Counted from the stretch's first letter, positions 42,415 through 52,088 are shown. The stretch is 64,000 nt of DNA from Myxococcales bacterium (GCA_020633465.1 JACKDN010000004.1:186001-250000); one strand, 5' to 3'. Numbers and translations: made by a program. The notes: a model not told the origin generated them from the sequence alone.

Positions 42415-43773
42415 TCAGTCGTCGTCGCGCGCCTCCAGGCGGCGGTACAGCGTGCGCCGGTCGATGCCCAGCAGCTGGGCCGCCTCGACCTTGTTGCCGC
42501 CGGTGTGCTGCAGCACGCGGTCGATGTAGGTGGCCTCGAGATCGGCGAGGCGCATGCCCGCCGCGACCGCGCCGGCCAGGAAGTCCTCGCCGGCGGCGGG
42601 CGGCGCCGGCGGCCGCACGTCGTCGAGGGTGAGCGTGTCGTGCTCGGCCAGCGCGACCGCGCGCTCGATGGTGTTGGCCAGCTCGCGCACGTTGCCCGGC
42701 CAGCGCCAGGTGCGCAGCCAGCGCCAGGCGCTGGCCGAGACGCCCAACAGCCCCCTGCCCTGCCGCGCGCAGGCCCGCTCGAGCAGCAGCTCGACCAGCG
42801 GCTCGACGTCCTCGGGCCGGCTGCGCAGCGGCGGCACCTCGATGCGCACGACGTTGAGGCGGTAGTACAGGTCCGACCGGAAGCGCCCGTCGGCGACGGC
42901 CTGCTCGATGGCCGCGTTGGTGGCGGCGACGAAGCGCACGTCCACCGCCACCGGCTCGCCCGCGCCGACCGCGCGCACGCGCCCCGTCTCGAGCACGTCC
43001 AGCAGCTTGGGCTGCGTGCCGAGCGGCATCTCGGTCACCTCGTCGAGGAACAGCGTGCCGCCGTCCGCCTCGACCAGCAGGCCGCGCCGATCCTCGCGCG
43101 CGTCGGTGAACGCGCCCCGCCGCACGCCGAACAGCTCGCTCTCGACCAGCGCCTCGGGCAGCGCCGCGCAGTTGACCTGCACGAAGGGGCCGCCGGCGCG
43201 GTCGCCCGCGTCGTGCACCAGGCGCGCGACGACGTTCTTGCCCACGCCGCTCTCGCCGCCCAGCAGCACCGTCACGCCGCCCCGCGCCGCGCGCCGCGCC
43301 AGATCGCACACGCGCTGCATCGCCGGGCTGCGCGCCACGATGCGCTCGGCGTCCTCGCCCCCGGGCAGCTGCCGGCGCAGCCGGACGATCTGCCGCCGCA
43401 TGCGCCGCTCCTCGAGCGCGCGCTCGACGGCCAGGACGATGCGATCCGGGCTGAAGGGCTTGCTGACGAAGTCGCAGGCGCCGGCGCGCACCGCGTCGAC
43501 GGCCATGTCGACGCTGCCGAAGGCGGTCATCAGCAGCACCAGCTGATCGGGGCGTCGCGCGTGGATCGCGCGCATCAGATCCGGCCCCCGCAGGCCGGGC
43601 ATCTCGACGTCGGACACCACCAGGTCGAAGGGCTCGGCCTCGACCCGGGCCAGCGCCTCGGCCGGATCGCTCAGTCCTTCCGCGCGGAAGCCCGCGTCCT
43701 CGAGCACCTCGACCAGGAAGGCGACCACCCCGGCGTCGTCGTCCACCACCAGCACCCGCGCCGCGTCCGTCAT
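42415..43773 (-). CDS. NtrC-family sigma-54-dependent response regulator
   Basis: This 452-residue protein has an N-terminal receiver (VVDDDAG, acceptor Asp in VVSDVEMPG, Thr in LMTAFG, Lys in SKPFSP). An AAA+ domain follows with Walker A GESGVGKN, Walker B GGTLFLDEV and the sigma-54 contact loop written GAFTDA rather than GAFTGA. A Fis-type helix-turn-helix ends it (GGNKVEAAQLLGIDRRTLYR, 20 residues). It activates RpoN holoenzyme from upstream sites. The ATG at 43773 overlaps the kinase stop. The paired repeats and sigma-54 promoter begin immediately after its stop codon, pointing to the Usp-transporter operon as target. Confidence 0.92.
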   Translation of the reverse strand: MTDAARVLVVDDDAGVVAFLVEVLEDAGFRAEGLSDPAEALARVEAEPFDLVVSDVEMPGLRGPDLMRAIHARRPDQLVLLMTAFGSVDMAVDAVRAGACDFVSKPFSPDRIVLAVERALEERRMRRQIVRLRRQLPGGEDAERIVARSPAMQRVCDLARRAARGGVTVLLGGESGVGKNVVARLVHDAGDRAGGPFVQVNCAALPEALVESELFGVRRGAFTDAREDRRGLLVEADGGTLFLDEVTEMPLGTQPKLLDVLETGRVRAVGAGEPVAVDVRFVAATNAAIEQAVADGRFRSDLYYRLNVVRIEVPPLRSRPEDVEPLVELLLERACARQGRGLLGVSASAWRWLRTWRWPGNVRELANTIERAVALAEHDTLTLDDVRPPAPPAAGEDFLAGAVAAGMRLADLEATYIDRVLQHTGGNKVEAAQLLGIDRRTLYRRLEARDDD

Positions 43774-45198
43774 GCTCCGCCCCCCACCGGCACCGTCACG
43801 CTGAACGCGCCGCCCGGCCCGTCCTCGACCGCCACCGCCCCCCCGTGCGCCACCGTCACCCCGCGCACGGCCGCGAGGCCCAGCCCCGTGCCGCCGTCGT
43901 CCACCCGGGTGGTGAAGAAGGGCTCGAACACCCGCGCCCGCGCCGCCGGCGGCACGCCGGGGCCGTCGTCGCGGACGGTCAGCCGCACCGCCGGGGTGTC
44001 CGGCTCGGCCTGCGGCGGCCCCAGCGCCACCGCCTCGAGCGACACGACCACGCGGCCGTCGCGCGGGCAGAACGCCAGCGCGTTGCGCATCAGGTTCAGC
44101 ACCACCTGCTGCATCTGATCGGGGTCGACCCACGCGGCCGGCAGCCCCGGGGGCGCGTCGACCACCAGCTCGACGCCCTGCCGCCGGGCCTCGAAGCCGA
44201 GCAGCTCGACCACCGTGGCGACCACCCCCGCCAGATCGGTGCGCACCCGCCGCGGCGGGCGGCGCCGCGCCACCGACACCAGCTCCTCGACGATGCGGGC
44301 GACGTGGTCGGTCTGCTCGACCAGGATGCGGGCGTGGCGGCGCACCCGCTCGGGATCCTCGGCGGCCCGGTCGAGCAGGCGCGCGCGTCCGGCCAGCACC
44401 TGCAGGGGCGATCCCAGGTCGTGGGCCAGCGCCGCCGCCAGCTCGCCGACGGTCACCAGCTTGTCGGCGTGCTGCAGCCCGCGCTCCAGCGTCCGCCGCG
44501 CCTCGCCCTCGGCCAACAGCCGGGCGCGCGTCTGCCGCAGCTCGGCGGTCATCGCGTTGAAGGCGTCCACGGCGGCGCCCATCTCGTCGCGCCGGGCGAG
44601 GCCCACGGTCGCGTCGAGGTCGCCGGCGCGCACGGCCTCCATCGCCGCGCCCAGCCGCTCGAGCGGACGCACGACGTACACCCGCCCCAGCGCGAAGCCG
44701 ACGCCCGCCGCGAGGACGACCAGGCCCAGCGCGACGAGGCCGGTCTGCCCCAGCGCCGCGCGCAGGGCGGCGTCGACGTCGCGCGTCGGGCGCGCCACCA
44801 CGAGGGCGCTGCCGTCGGCCAGGGCGCGCGCGGTCACGGCGTGGCCGGGCGTGAAGTCGACCCGGGCGTCGGCGCCCGCGCGGGCCGCCTCGCGCGGCCG
44901 CCGCGTCGGGCGGCGGCGGCCCGACGCGCGCGCGCTCGCGCCCCCGCGCGTCGATGATCACCGCGGCCACCGGCGGGGACAGATCGTCCAGGGTGGCCAG
45001 CAGCGCGTCGGTGGCGCGCCCGGCCCCTCCGCTGGCCTCCAGGGCCGCCTGCAGCGTGCGCCCCAGCAGGCCGACCTCGTGCGCCACCGCGCGCCGCAGC
45101 TCGCCGCGCTCGGCCCGCACGCTGTAGGCCCCGTACGCGACGCCCCCGGCCAGCGCCACGCCGGCCAGGGTCAGGGTGAGTCGGGTGGCGATGCGCAT
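43770..45198 (-). pseudogene. Membrane sensor histidine kinase, frame broken in sensor domain
   Basis: The N-terminal frame gives a membrane helix (LTLTLAGVALAGGVAYGAY) and an extracytoplasmic sensor segment up to VIIDARGRERARVG. Near 44905-44915, in a ggcggcggcggccc stretch, the frame changes. The second frame continues with PGHAVTARALADGSALVV, a second membrane helix (VALGLVVLAAGVGFALG) and a HAMP segment. The H box is LAALAHDLGSPLQ and the ATP-binding domain has DDGPGV and GTGLGLAAV. One single-base indel restores a normal kinase of about 475 residues. A sequencing error is likely because the partner regulator is intact. The start is an ATG at 45198 (a GTG at 45216 is also possible). It pairs with the overlapping NtrC-type gene. 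Confidence 0.8.
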
Positions 45199-45312
45199 CG
45201 GGGGAGAGTCCCGCACGGTCGCGCGCGCGGGTCAAGGCCGGGGCGCGGCCGACGAGCCGGGTGCAGGGTCGCGGCGCTCGGCGATGCTCGCCCCCTCCGC
45301 GCGCCCCATGCG

Positions 45313-47820
45313 TCAGTTCCGACCGCGCTCCGCGGCCACGCGCATCAGATCACCCAGGACACCCAGCGCGGTCACCTCGGTGCCGGCGCCCGGGCCGCTG
45401 ACCACCAGCGGGCGGTCGGCGTAGCGGGCCGAGGTGAAGGACACCAGGTTGTCGCTGCCGCGCAGGCGACCCAGCGGGCTGTCGGCCGGTACCGCGGCGA
45501 CGCCCACCCGCACGCCCGTGGCGTCCACCCGGGCGGCGTAGCGAAGCACCTCGCCGCGGCCGCGCGCGGCGGCCGCGCGCTCGGCCCACGCGGCGTCCTC
45601 GGCCTGCAGCGCCTCGATCAGCGCGTCGAGCGGGCGCCCGGCCAGCGCGGGATCGGCCAGCCCCTCCAGCGCGCTCGGCGCGTCCACGTCGCTCAGCCCC
45701 GCCCAGCGCGCCAGGATCAGCGCCTTGCGCGCCACGTCCTGCCCGGTGAGATCGACGACGGGATCGGGCTCGGCGTAGCCCCGCTCGACGGCCTCGCGCA
45801 CGGCCGCGCTGAACGCGACGCCGTCGGCCACGCGGTCGAGCACGAAGGCCAGCGTGCCCGACAGGCAGCCCTCGATGGCGGTGGGCGCGTCGCCGCCGGC
45901 CCGCAGGATCTCGACGGTGTCGACCACGGGCAGGCCGGCGCCCACCGTCGTCTCGGCCTTCAGCAGGCGCCCGTGCGTCGACGCGTCGGCGAACAGGGCG
46001 CGGAAGGCCGCGGCCGGTCCGGCCAGCGGCACCTTGTTCGCGGTGACCACGTCGCAGCCCAGGGCGAACGCGCGGCGGAACAGGGCGTCGGCGTCCCGCG
46101 CGTCGGTGAGATCGACGACCACCGGGTTCGACAGGCGCCACGCCAGGGCGTCCTCGAGCAGCTCGGCGGCGGTGCCCGCGACGCCGCCGGGCAGCTCGAC
46201 CAGGGCGCGGCCGCGGGCCTTCCCGTCGACGGCCGCCGCCAGCGTCGCCGGCTCGAGGCCGGTGGGCGCGAACAGCCACCCGGCGCGATCGGCCAGCCCG
46301 ACGACGCGCGGGGTCAGCCCGTAGCGCGCGCCGATGGCGGCGCCGCGATCGCGCAGCAGCCCGACCAGCGCGCGGCCCACGCGGCCGCAGCCGATCAGCA
46401 GCAGGTCGAGCGTGTCGGGCGCGTCCTGGCCGGTGTCGCGGCGGTGCAGGCCGAAGGCGTCGTGCACCGCGGCGACGGCGGCGTCGACGTCGCCCGACTC
46501 GACGGCCAAGGTGACGTTCAGCTCGCTGGCGCCCTGCGCGATGGCGAGGACGTTGACGCCCTGCGCGCCCAGCGCGCCCAGCACCCGGCCGGCGACGCCG
46601 GGCGCGTGGGCCATGCCCAGCCCCACCGCCGCCACCAGCCCGACGCCGCGGCGCACGTCGACGTCCTCGACGACGCCGTGGGTCAGATCGGCCCGGAAGG
46701 CGCGGCGCAGGGTGGTCACCGCGCGATCCGCCACCGCGCCGTCGACCGCGAGGCAGATGGACGCCTCGCTGCTGGCCTGGCTGATCATCGTGACGCTGAT
46801 GTCCTCGGCGGCCAGGGCCGAGAACAGGCGGCCGGCGACGCCGGGCACGCCGGCCATGCCGTTGCCGGCGACGGTGACCAGGGCCTGGCCGCGGACGGCG
46901 CTGAGCGCCTTCACCGGGTGCGAGCCGGGGGTGAAGCGGCCGTCGATGAGGGTGCCGCCGAGGTCGGGCTCGAAGGTGCTGACGACGCGCACGGGGATGC
47001 CGCGGGCGGCGATGGGCGCCAACGTGCGCGGGTGCAGCACCTTGGCGCCGTAGAAGCTCAGCTCGGCCGCCTCGCGGTAGTTCAGGTGGTCGACGCGGCG
47101 GGCGCCGGGCACCGTGCGCGGATCGGCGGTGAAGACGCCGGGCACGTCGGTCCAGATGATCACCTCGTCGGCCTCGAGGGCGTGGGCGACGAGGGTGGCG
47201 GTGTAGTCGCTGCCGCCGCGCCCCAGCGTGGTGGTGGCCCCGGTGGGGCTGCGCCCGCAGAAGCCGGTCACGACGGGCACGCGGCCGGCGTCGAGGTGGG
47301 GGCCGAGGGCGGCGGCGACGCTGCGGCCGGCCACGCCGGGCAAGGGCGCGGCCGCGCCGAAGCGGGCGTCGGTGTCGAGGAAGGCGTCGGCGTCGCAGAC
47401 CACGGCGTCGACGCCGCGGGCGCGCAGCGCGGCGGCGAGCAGGCGCACCGACAGGCGCTCGCCCGCCGAGACGACGCGGTCCCGGGTGCGCGGGGTCAGC
47501 TCGCGCAGGTACATCGTGGCGCGCAGCAGATCGCCCACCTCGGCCAGCTGGGCGTCGAGCGCGGCGCCCAGCGCGGCGTCGTCGGCGGGCATCGCGGCGT
47601 GGTGGCGGGCGACCAGATCGGCCACCGCCGCGGCCGGATCCTGCCCCGCGGCGGCGCCCGCGGCCGCCTGCAGCAGCGCGTCGGTGACGCCCGCCATCGC
47701 CGACGCCACCACCACCAGCGGCCCGCCGCGCGCGGCGTCGGCCATCAACGCGGCCACCGCCTCGAGGCGCGCGCGCCCCGCCACGCTGGTGCCGCCGAAC
47801 TTGTGCACGGTGCGCTTCAT
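45313..47820 (-). CDS. thrA: Bifunctional aspartokinase/homoserine dehydrogenase
   Basis: This 835-residue protein matches ThrA/MetL in length and order. An aspartokinase domain comes first (KFGGTS at residue 6, GRGGSDYTATL near 215). Two ACT regulatory domains lie at about 310-450 (VAGNGMAGVPGVAGRLFSAL, shortened). The C-terminal homoserine dehydrogenase has Rossmann LLLIGCGRVGRAL near 475 and the catalytic region CLSGTLAFVLD, GYAEPDPVVDLTGQDVARK. It catalyses the first and third steps from aspartate towards threonine, methionine and isoleucine. The start is the ATG at 47820; a longer frame upstream overlaps the divergent gene. ThrA versus MetL cannot be separated by sequence alone. It is followed by the two-component genes 115 bp on. 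Confidence 0.93.
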   Translation of the reverse strand: MKRTVHKFGGTSVAGRARLEAVAALMADAARGGPLVVVASAMAGVTDALLQAAAGAAAGQDPAAAVADLVARHHAAMPADDAALGAALDAQLAEVGDLLRATMYLRELTPRTRDRVVSAGERLSVRLLAAALRARGVDAVVCDADAFLDTDARFGAAAPLPGVAGRSVAAALGPHLDAGRVPVVTGFCGRSPTGATTTLGRGGSDYTATLVAHALEADEVIIWTDVPGVFTADPRTVPGARRVDHLNYREAAELSFYGAKVLHPRTLAPIAARGIPVRVVSTFEPDLGGTLIDGRFTPGSHPVKALSAVRGQALVTVAGNGMAGVPGVAGRLFSALAAEDISVTMISQASSEASICLAVDGAVADRAVTTLRRAFRADLTHGVVEDVDVRRGVGLVAAVGLGMAHAPGVAGRVLGALGAQGVNVLAIAQGASELNVTLAVESGDVDAAVAAVHDAFGLHRRDTGQDAPDTLDLLLIGCGRVGRALVGLLRDRGAAIGARYGLTPRVVGLADRAGWLFAPTGLEPATLAAAVDGKARGRALVELPGGVAGTAAELLEDALAWRLSNPVVVDLTDARDADALFRRAFALGCDVVTANKVPLAGPAAAFRALFADASTHGRLLKAETTVGAGLPVVDTVEILRAGGDAPTAIEGCLSGTLAFVLDRVADGVAFSAAVREAVERGYAEPDPVVDLTGQDVARKALILARWAGLSDVDAPSALEGLADPALAGRPLDALIEALQAEDAAWAERAAAARGRGEVLRYAARVDATGVRVGVAAVPADSPLGRLRGSDNLVSFTSARYADRPLVVSGPGAGTEVTALGVLGDLMRVAAERGRN

Positions 47821-47908
47821 GCGGGGACTATGCGGCAGGCCACCGGACCACGCCAACCTCGCGCGCGGCCGTGATAGCCTGCTCGCCGGACGCCCCCTGG
47901 GAGTTGCC

Positions 47909-49618
47909 ATGCGCCCCCTGCTGCTCGCCCTGCTCGTCGCCGCCCCCGTGCCCGCCGCCGCGTTCTGCGGCTTCTACGTCGGCGGGGCCGGCAAGGACCT
48001 CTACAACCACGCCACCCAGGTGGTGTTGATGCGCGACGGCAACCGCACCGTGCTGTCGATGCAGAACGACTACGAAGGCCCCACCGAGGACTTCGCGCTG
48101 GTGGTGCCGGTGCCGGTGGTGCCCAAGAAAGAGGACGTGAAGACGCTGCCGCGCGACGTCTTCGACCGCGTGGACCAGCTGGCCGCGCCCCGGCTGGTCG
48201 AGTACTGGGAGCAGGATCCGTGCGCGCAGCACGTCGCGTTCGGCGGCCTGGGCCTGGCCGGCACCGGCAAGGGCGGCGGCGGCATGGGCCTGGGCAGCGG
48301 CCGCGGCGGCCCGCCCCTGGTCACCATCGAGGCGCAGTTCTCGGTGGGCGAGTACGACATCGTCGTGCTGGGCGCGCGCCAGGCCGCGGCGCTCGAGACC
48401 TGGCTGCTCGACAACGGCTACAAGATCCCGCCCAAGGCCGAGCCGCTGCTGCGCCCCTACGTCGCCTCGGGCTCGAAGTTCTTCGTGGCCAAGGTGAACG
48501 CGAAGCGGGTCACCTTCGACAAGGGGCGCGCCCTGCTGTCGCCCCTGCGCGTCACCTACCAGGCCGACGAGCTGCGGCTGCCGGTGCGCCTGGGCCTGGT
48601 CAACAGCGGCGGCGAGCAGGATCTCATCGTGCACGTCCTGGCGCTCGACCAGCGGTACGAGGTGGCCAACCGTCCCAACGCCACCATCCCGACGAACCTC
48701 GAGGTGGCCGACGCCACGCGGGCCGACTTCGGCGGCTTCTACCGCGCGCTGTTCGACGCCACCCGCGAGGCCAACCCCGGCGCCGTCATCACCGAGTACG
48801 CCTGGCAGGCCACCAACTGCGATCCCTGCCCCGGCCCGGTGCTGTCGGCGGCCGATCTGGCCACCCTGGGCGCCGACGTGCTCATGCCCGGCGTGAAGGT
48901 GCCGGCCAGCGCGCTGCGCCTGTTCCCGGGCCAGGCCAAGGTGCAGGGCGCGCTCGACCGCGACATCATCCGGCGCGTGGTGCGGCGCCACCGGCGCGCC
49001 CTCGAGCATTGCCTGGCGGTGACGGGCGCGCCGCCGGGCAAGGTCGACCTCGACTTCCTGATCGACGCGCAGGGCAAGGTGCCCAAGGCGACGGCCACGC
49101 TCAGCCCGCCCCACCCCGCGGCTCAGAAGTGCCTCGCGCAGCGCGTGCAGCGGATGCTGTTCCCGAAGCCCACCGGCAGCATGGTGAAGGTCGCGCTGCC
49201 CTTCGTGACGCGGCAGGGCGTCGGGCGCGGCGGCTTCGGGGGCGGCGGCCAGCTGAACCGCTTCGTGCTGACCCGCCTGCACGCACGCTACGGCCCCGGC
49301 GACGACGTCGAAGACCTCGTCTTCCGCGCCGCGCCCGCCATCAGCGGCGGCCGGGGCACGGCGCAGAACCAGCCCACCGACGCGAAGCCGGCGTCGGCCA
49401 ACACCTTCCAGGGGCGGTACATCATCCGGCACCCCTGGACCGGCAAGCTGGCCTGCGACAACCCGGTGCGCGGCGTGTGGGGCGGTCCCCCCGGCGGCGG
49501 CAGCAGCAAGGTCGCGACGCGCCCGCGCACGCTCGGCCCCACGAAGGCGGCGCCGAACCTGAGCGCGCTGGTGCCCGCGGGCATCCCGGCGCTGGGCGTG
49601 AAGCCCGCGGCGAACTGA
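47909..49618 (+). CDS. DUF2330 protein with AgmX/PglI-type C-terminal insertion
   Basis: This 569-residue exported protein has a signal peptide (MRPLLLALLVAAPVPAAA). DUF2330 covers the first 330 or so residues (CGFYVGGAGKDLYNHATQVV, 20 residues; ALVVPVPVVP). A Gly-rich loop (GTGKGGGGMGLGSGRGG) interrupts it. Residues 350-430 resemble the AgmX/PglI C-terminal domain of gliding-motility proteins: RRVVRRHRRALEHCL, GKVDLDFLIDAQGKVPKA and KCLAQRVQRMLFPK. DUF2330-type sequence resumes after it (LNRFVLTRLHARYG). The start is the ATG at 47909 with GGGAG upstream. The stop codon is immediately adjacent to the stop of the convergent lipase gene (shared TGATCA). Role unknown. Confidence 0.87.
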   Translation: MRPLLLALLVAAPVPAAAFCGFYVGGAGKDLYNHATQVVLMRDGNRTVLSMQNDYEGPTEDFALVVPVPVVPKKEDVKTLPRDVFDRVDQLAAPRLVEYWEQDPCAQHVAFGGLGLAGTGKGGGGMGLGSGRGGPPLVTIEAQFSVGEYDIVVLGARQAAALETWLLDNGYKIPPKAEPLLRPYVASGSKFFVAKVNAKRVTFDKGRALLSPLRVTYQADELRLPVRLGLVNSGGEQDLIVHVLALDQRYEVANRPNATIPTNLEVADATRADFGGFYRALFDATREANPGAVITEYAWQATNCDPCPGPVLSAADLATLGADVLMPGVKVPASALRLFPGQAKVQGALDRDIIRRVVRRHRRALEHCLAVTGAPPGKVDLDFLIDAQGKVPKATATLSPPHPAAQKCLAQRVQRMLFPKPTGSMVKVALPFVTRQGVGRGGFGGGGQLNRFVLTRLHARYGPGDDVEDLVFRAAPAISGGRGTAQNQPTDAKPASANTFQGRYIIRHPWTGKLACDNPVRGVWGGPPGGGSSKVATRPRTLGPTKAAPNLSALVPAGIPALGVKPAAN

Positions 49619-51046
49619 TCACTCGAAGACGACGATGACCGCGCCCTCGGTGCCCGAGGGCCAGCGGGGCACGTGCACCGTGCGCCCGTTCAGGGTGACC
49701 GCGGTGCTCGCGCGGGCGTCCGCGGCGATGACGTGGTCGAGGCCGGACAGGAACGGGAAGGCGCCGAAGGCCGCGACGGGCCCGCCGTTCTGCCCGTCGA
49801 CGCCCACGTCGTAGAGGAACAGCGCGATCATCGTGTCTTCGGGGCCGGCCAGCTCGGGCGTGGCCATCTCGACCCCGTCGACGGTCAGCGAGTCGGTGCC
49901 CGCCAGGACGGCCGCGCGCGCGTCGAACACCACCAGCACGGTGTGGGCGTCGTCGAAGGGCACCTGCCGCAGCAGCGTGCCCGCGAAGCTGGGCGGCACC
50001 GGCAGCGTGCGCAGGTACACCAGCGGCGCGTCGCGGGTGAAGGGCTCGCGGTAGTAGCGCACCGTCGGCGCGCCGGCGCGCGTGGGCCGCACCAGGAACT
50101 CGTAGTGCTGCGCCGGCGCGGCCTCGAAGGGTCCGAAGGCGCCGTCGGCCGCCACGGTGAAGGTGAAGGCCGGCGCGTCGCCCGTGCGCTGGCCGTCCGC
50201 GGCGCCGACGGCCCACACCTCGACCGTCGCGTCGGCCTCGGGGGCGTTGTCGCCCAGCACCAGCGCCTTGCCCCGCACCTCGATGGGCGTCGCGGCGGGC
50301 GCCTCGATCACGTCGGGCGGCGCGCCGTAGAGGAAGGCGTACAGCGCCTCGAAGGCGCCGGGATCGGTGGCCACGGCGTAATGGTCCAAGCCCGGCAGCG
50401 CCACGTTCTCGGCGCCGGCGATGTCGCCGCCGGACACGACGGTGTCGTCGGGCGACCACTGGTTCAGGGTGGGCACGGGCGCATCTTCGGGCCCCGCCGG
50501 GCCGTCCTCGCGCCCGCTGGCCACGTGGACGTAGTGCGCCACCTTCGCCGCCCGCGCCGGATCGCGCAGGTAGCGATAGCCCAGGCCGCCGCCGGCCGAG
50601 TGCCCGATCAGATCGACCTGCTCGACCCCGTGCGCGGCGCGCACGGCGTCGATGACCGCGTCCAGATCCGCCACGTGGTCGATCTGCATGTTCAGCGTGT
50701 TCCAGTCGAAGGCGACGTAGCGATCCGGGCAGTGCCCGTTGGCGGCGAAGCGCGCCGCGTGGGGCCCCCAGGTGTCGCCGGCGGCCAGCAGGCCGTGCGC
50801 CATCACCAGCGGCGGCCGGCTGTCGTCGCAGCCGGGCGGCGCCGCGTCGCCCGGCGCCGCGTCGGCCGGCGCCGCGTCGCCCGGCGGGCTCGCGTCACAG
50901 CCCGCGTCCGCCGCGCAGCCGCCCGCGGCGCCGTCGAGCGTCCCGGTCGGCCCCCCATCGGCCGTCGAGCCGCCGCCGTCGTCACATCCCAGCGCGCCGC
51001 ACAGCGCCGCCGCGCCGATCGCCGCCACCCCGAGCCACCCCCGCAT
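49619..51046 (-). CDS. Lipoprotein alpha/beta-hydrolase (lipase/esterase)
   Basis: This 475-residue protein has the signal MRGWLGVAAIGAAALCGALGC (lipobox GALGC). An Asp/Ala/Pro linker (PPGDAAPADAAPGDAAPPG) precedes an alpha/beta-hydrolase domain: VMAHGLLAAGDTW oxyanion region, the nucleophile GHSAGGGLGYRY and a catalytic-His candidate in LPGLDHYAVATD. The C-terminal 200 residues are a beta-rich domain (IEVRGKALVLGDNAPEADAT) like carbohydrate-binding modules of bacterial lipases. GGGAGG precedes the ATG at 51046. It is divergent from the dioxygenase-like gene across a 152-bp gap containing a palindrome. Acts at the cell surface or periplasm; substrate unknown. Confidence 0.87.
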   Translation of the reverse strand: MRGWLGVAAIGAAALCGALGCDDGGGSTADGGPTGTLDGAAGGCAADAGCDASPPGDAAPADAAPGDAAPPGCDDSRPPLVMAHGLLAAGDTWGPHAARFAANGHCPDRYVAFDWNTLNMQIDHVADLDAVIDAVRAAHGVEQVDLIGHSAGGGLGYRYLRDPARAAKVAHYVHVASGREDGPAGPEDAPVPTLNQWSPDDTVVSGGDIAGAENVALPGLDHYAVATDPGAFEALYAFLYGAPPDVIEAPAATPIEVRGKALVLGDNAPEADATVEVWAVGAADGQRTGDAPAFTFTVAADGAFGPFEAAPAQHYEFLVRPTRAGAPTVRYYREPFTRDAPLVYLRTLPVPPSFAGTLLRQVPFDDAHTVLVVFDARAAVLAGTDSLTVDGVEMATPELAGPEDTMIALFLYDVGVDGQNGGPVAAFGAFPFLSGLDHVIAADARASTAVTLNGRTVHVPRWPSGTEGAVIVVFE

Positions 51047-51136
51047 CGCCTGCCTCCCCGGTCGGACCGGAACAGGATGCACCAGACGCCGGCCGGCCGC
51101 ACGACCTCGGGTTGCGCGCGACGCCGTTCTCGCCTG

Positions 51137-51151
51137 CGAACGCTGCGTTCG
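51137..51151. promoter_or_regulatory. Palindromic operator-like site between lipase and dioxygenase genes
   Basis: The sequence cgaacgctgcgttcg is a perfect 7-bp-arm palindrome around a central t. It sits midway in the 152-bp divergent intergenic region, a position suited to a repressor acting on both genes. No adjacent regulator gene exists. Confidence 0.4.
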
Positions 51152-51198
51152 ATCGTGCGCCCTTTCCCTGCCCCGGCCCCGCCCCTACCGTGAAGCCC

Positions 51199-52065
51199 AT
51201 GTCCACCCACCCCACCCGCCGCGCGGTGCTCGCCGGCGGCCTCGCCGCCGCCGCCCTCGGCTGTCGCCGCCGCGCCGCCCCTCAGGAGTCGAAGCCCATG
51301 GCCACGCGCATGCCCGTCGCCTTCGTCGGCCACGGCGCCCCCACCGCCGCCGTCGACCCGAACAAGAGCGCCCCGTGGGCCGCCTGGGGCCGCGCCCTGC
51401 CCCGTCCCACCGCCGTGCTGGTCGTCTCGGCCCACTGGGAGGGCGCCCCGGTGCGCATCGGCGCCACGCGCACCTTGCCGCTCATCTACGACTTCTCGGG
51501 CTTCCCGCAGGCCCTCTACGCCCTGCAGTACCCCGCGCCCGGCGCCCCGGCGCTGGCCGACCGCGTCGCGACGCTGCTGGGCCCGGGCGCGCACCGCGAT
51601 CCCGAGCGCGGCCTCGATCACGGCGCGTGGGTGCCGCTGTTGCACCTGCTGCCCGACGCCGACGTGCCCGTGCTGCAGGTGACGCTGCCTTTGTCCCTGG
51701 GCGCCGACGGTGTCTTCGACCTGGGCCGCCGCCTGGCGCCCCTGCGCGACGAGGGCGTCCTGCTGCTGGGCAGCGGCAACGTCACACACAACCTGCGCGC
51801 CATCGCGCCCGACGGCTCGGCCCCGCAGCCCTTCGCCCGCGACTTCGACCAGTGGACCGCCGAGGTGACCGCGCGCCGCGACTGGGACGCCCTGCGCGCT
51901 TACCGCGAGAAGGCGCCCGCGCTGCGGCAGAACCACCCCCGCGAAGAGCACTGGCTGCCCCTGCTGTTCGCGGCCGGCGCGGCGGCGGACGACGATCGGG
52001 TCACCTTCCCGGTGGCGGGCTTCGAGTACGGCAACCTCAGCCGACGCTCGGTCCAGCTCGGCTGA
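51199..52065 (+). CDS. DODA/LigB-type extradiol dioxygenase-like protein with Tat signal
   Basis: This 288-residue protein begins STHPTRRAVLAGGLAAAALG followed by Cys, a twin-arginine signal with lipobox, so it should be folded in the cytoplasm and exported as a lipoprotein. The mature domain matches the YgiD/DODA family: FVGHGAP, VVSAHWEG, GLDHGAWVPLLHL, GSGNVTHNLRA and REEHWLPLLFA give the zinc- or iron-ligand histidines. Relatives open catecholic rings. Export of this class is unusual since most are cytoplasmic. Start: ATG at 51199. It diverges from the lipase gene. Confidence 0.87.
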   Translation: MSTHPTRRAVLAGGLAAAALGCRRRAAPQESKPMATRMPVAFVGHGAPTAAVDPNKSAPWAAWGRALPRPTAVLVVSAHWEGAPVRIGATRTLPLIYDFSGFPQALYALQYPAPGAPALADRVATLLGPGAHRDPERGLDHGAWVPLLHLLPDADVPVLQVTLPLSLGADGVFDLGRRLAPLRDEGVLLLGSGNVTHNLRAIAPDGSAPQPFARDFDQWTAEVTARRDWDALRAYREKAPALRQNHPREEHWLPLLFAAGAAADDDRVTFPVAGFEYGNLSRRSVQLG

Positions 52066-52088
52066 CGCCCGCGACCGCGCCGGTCGTA

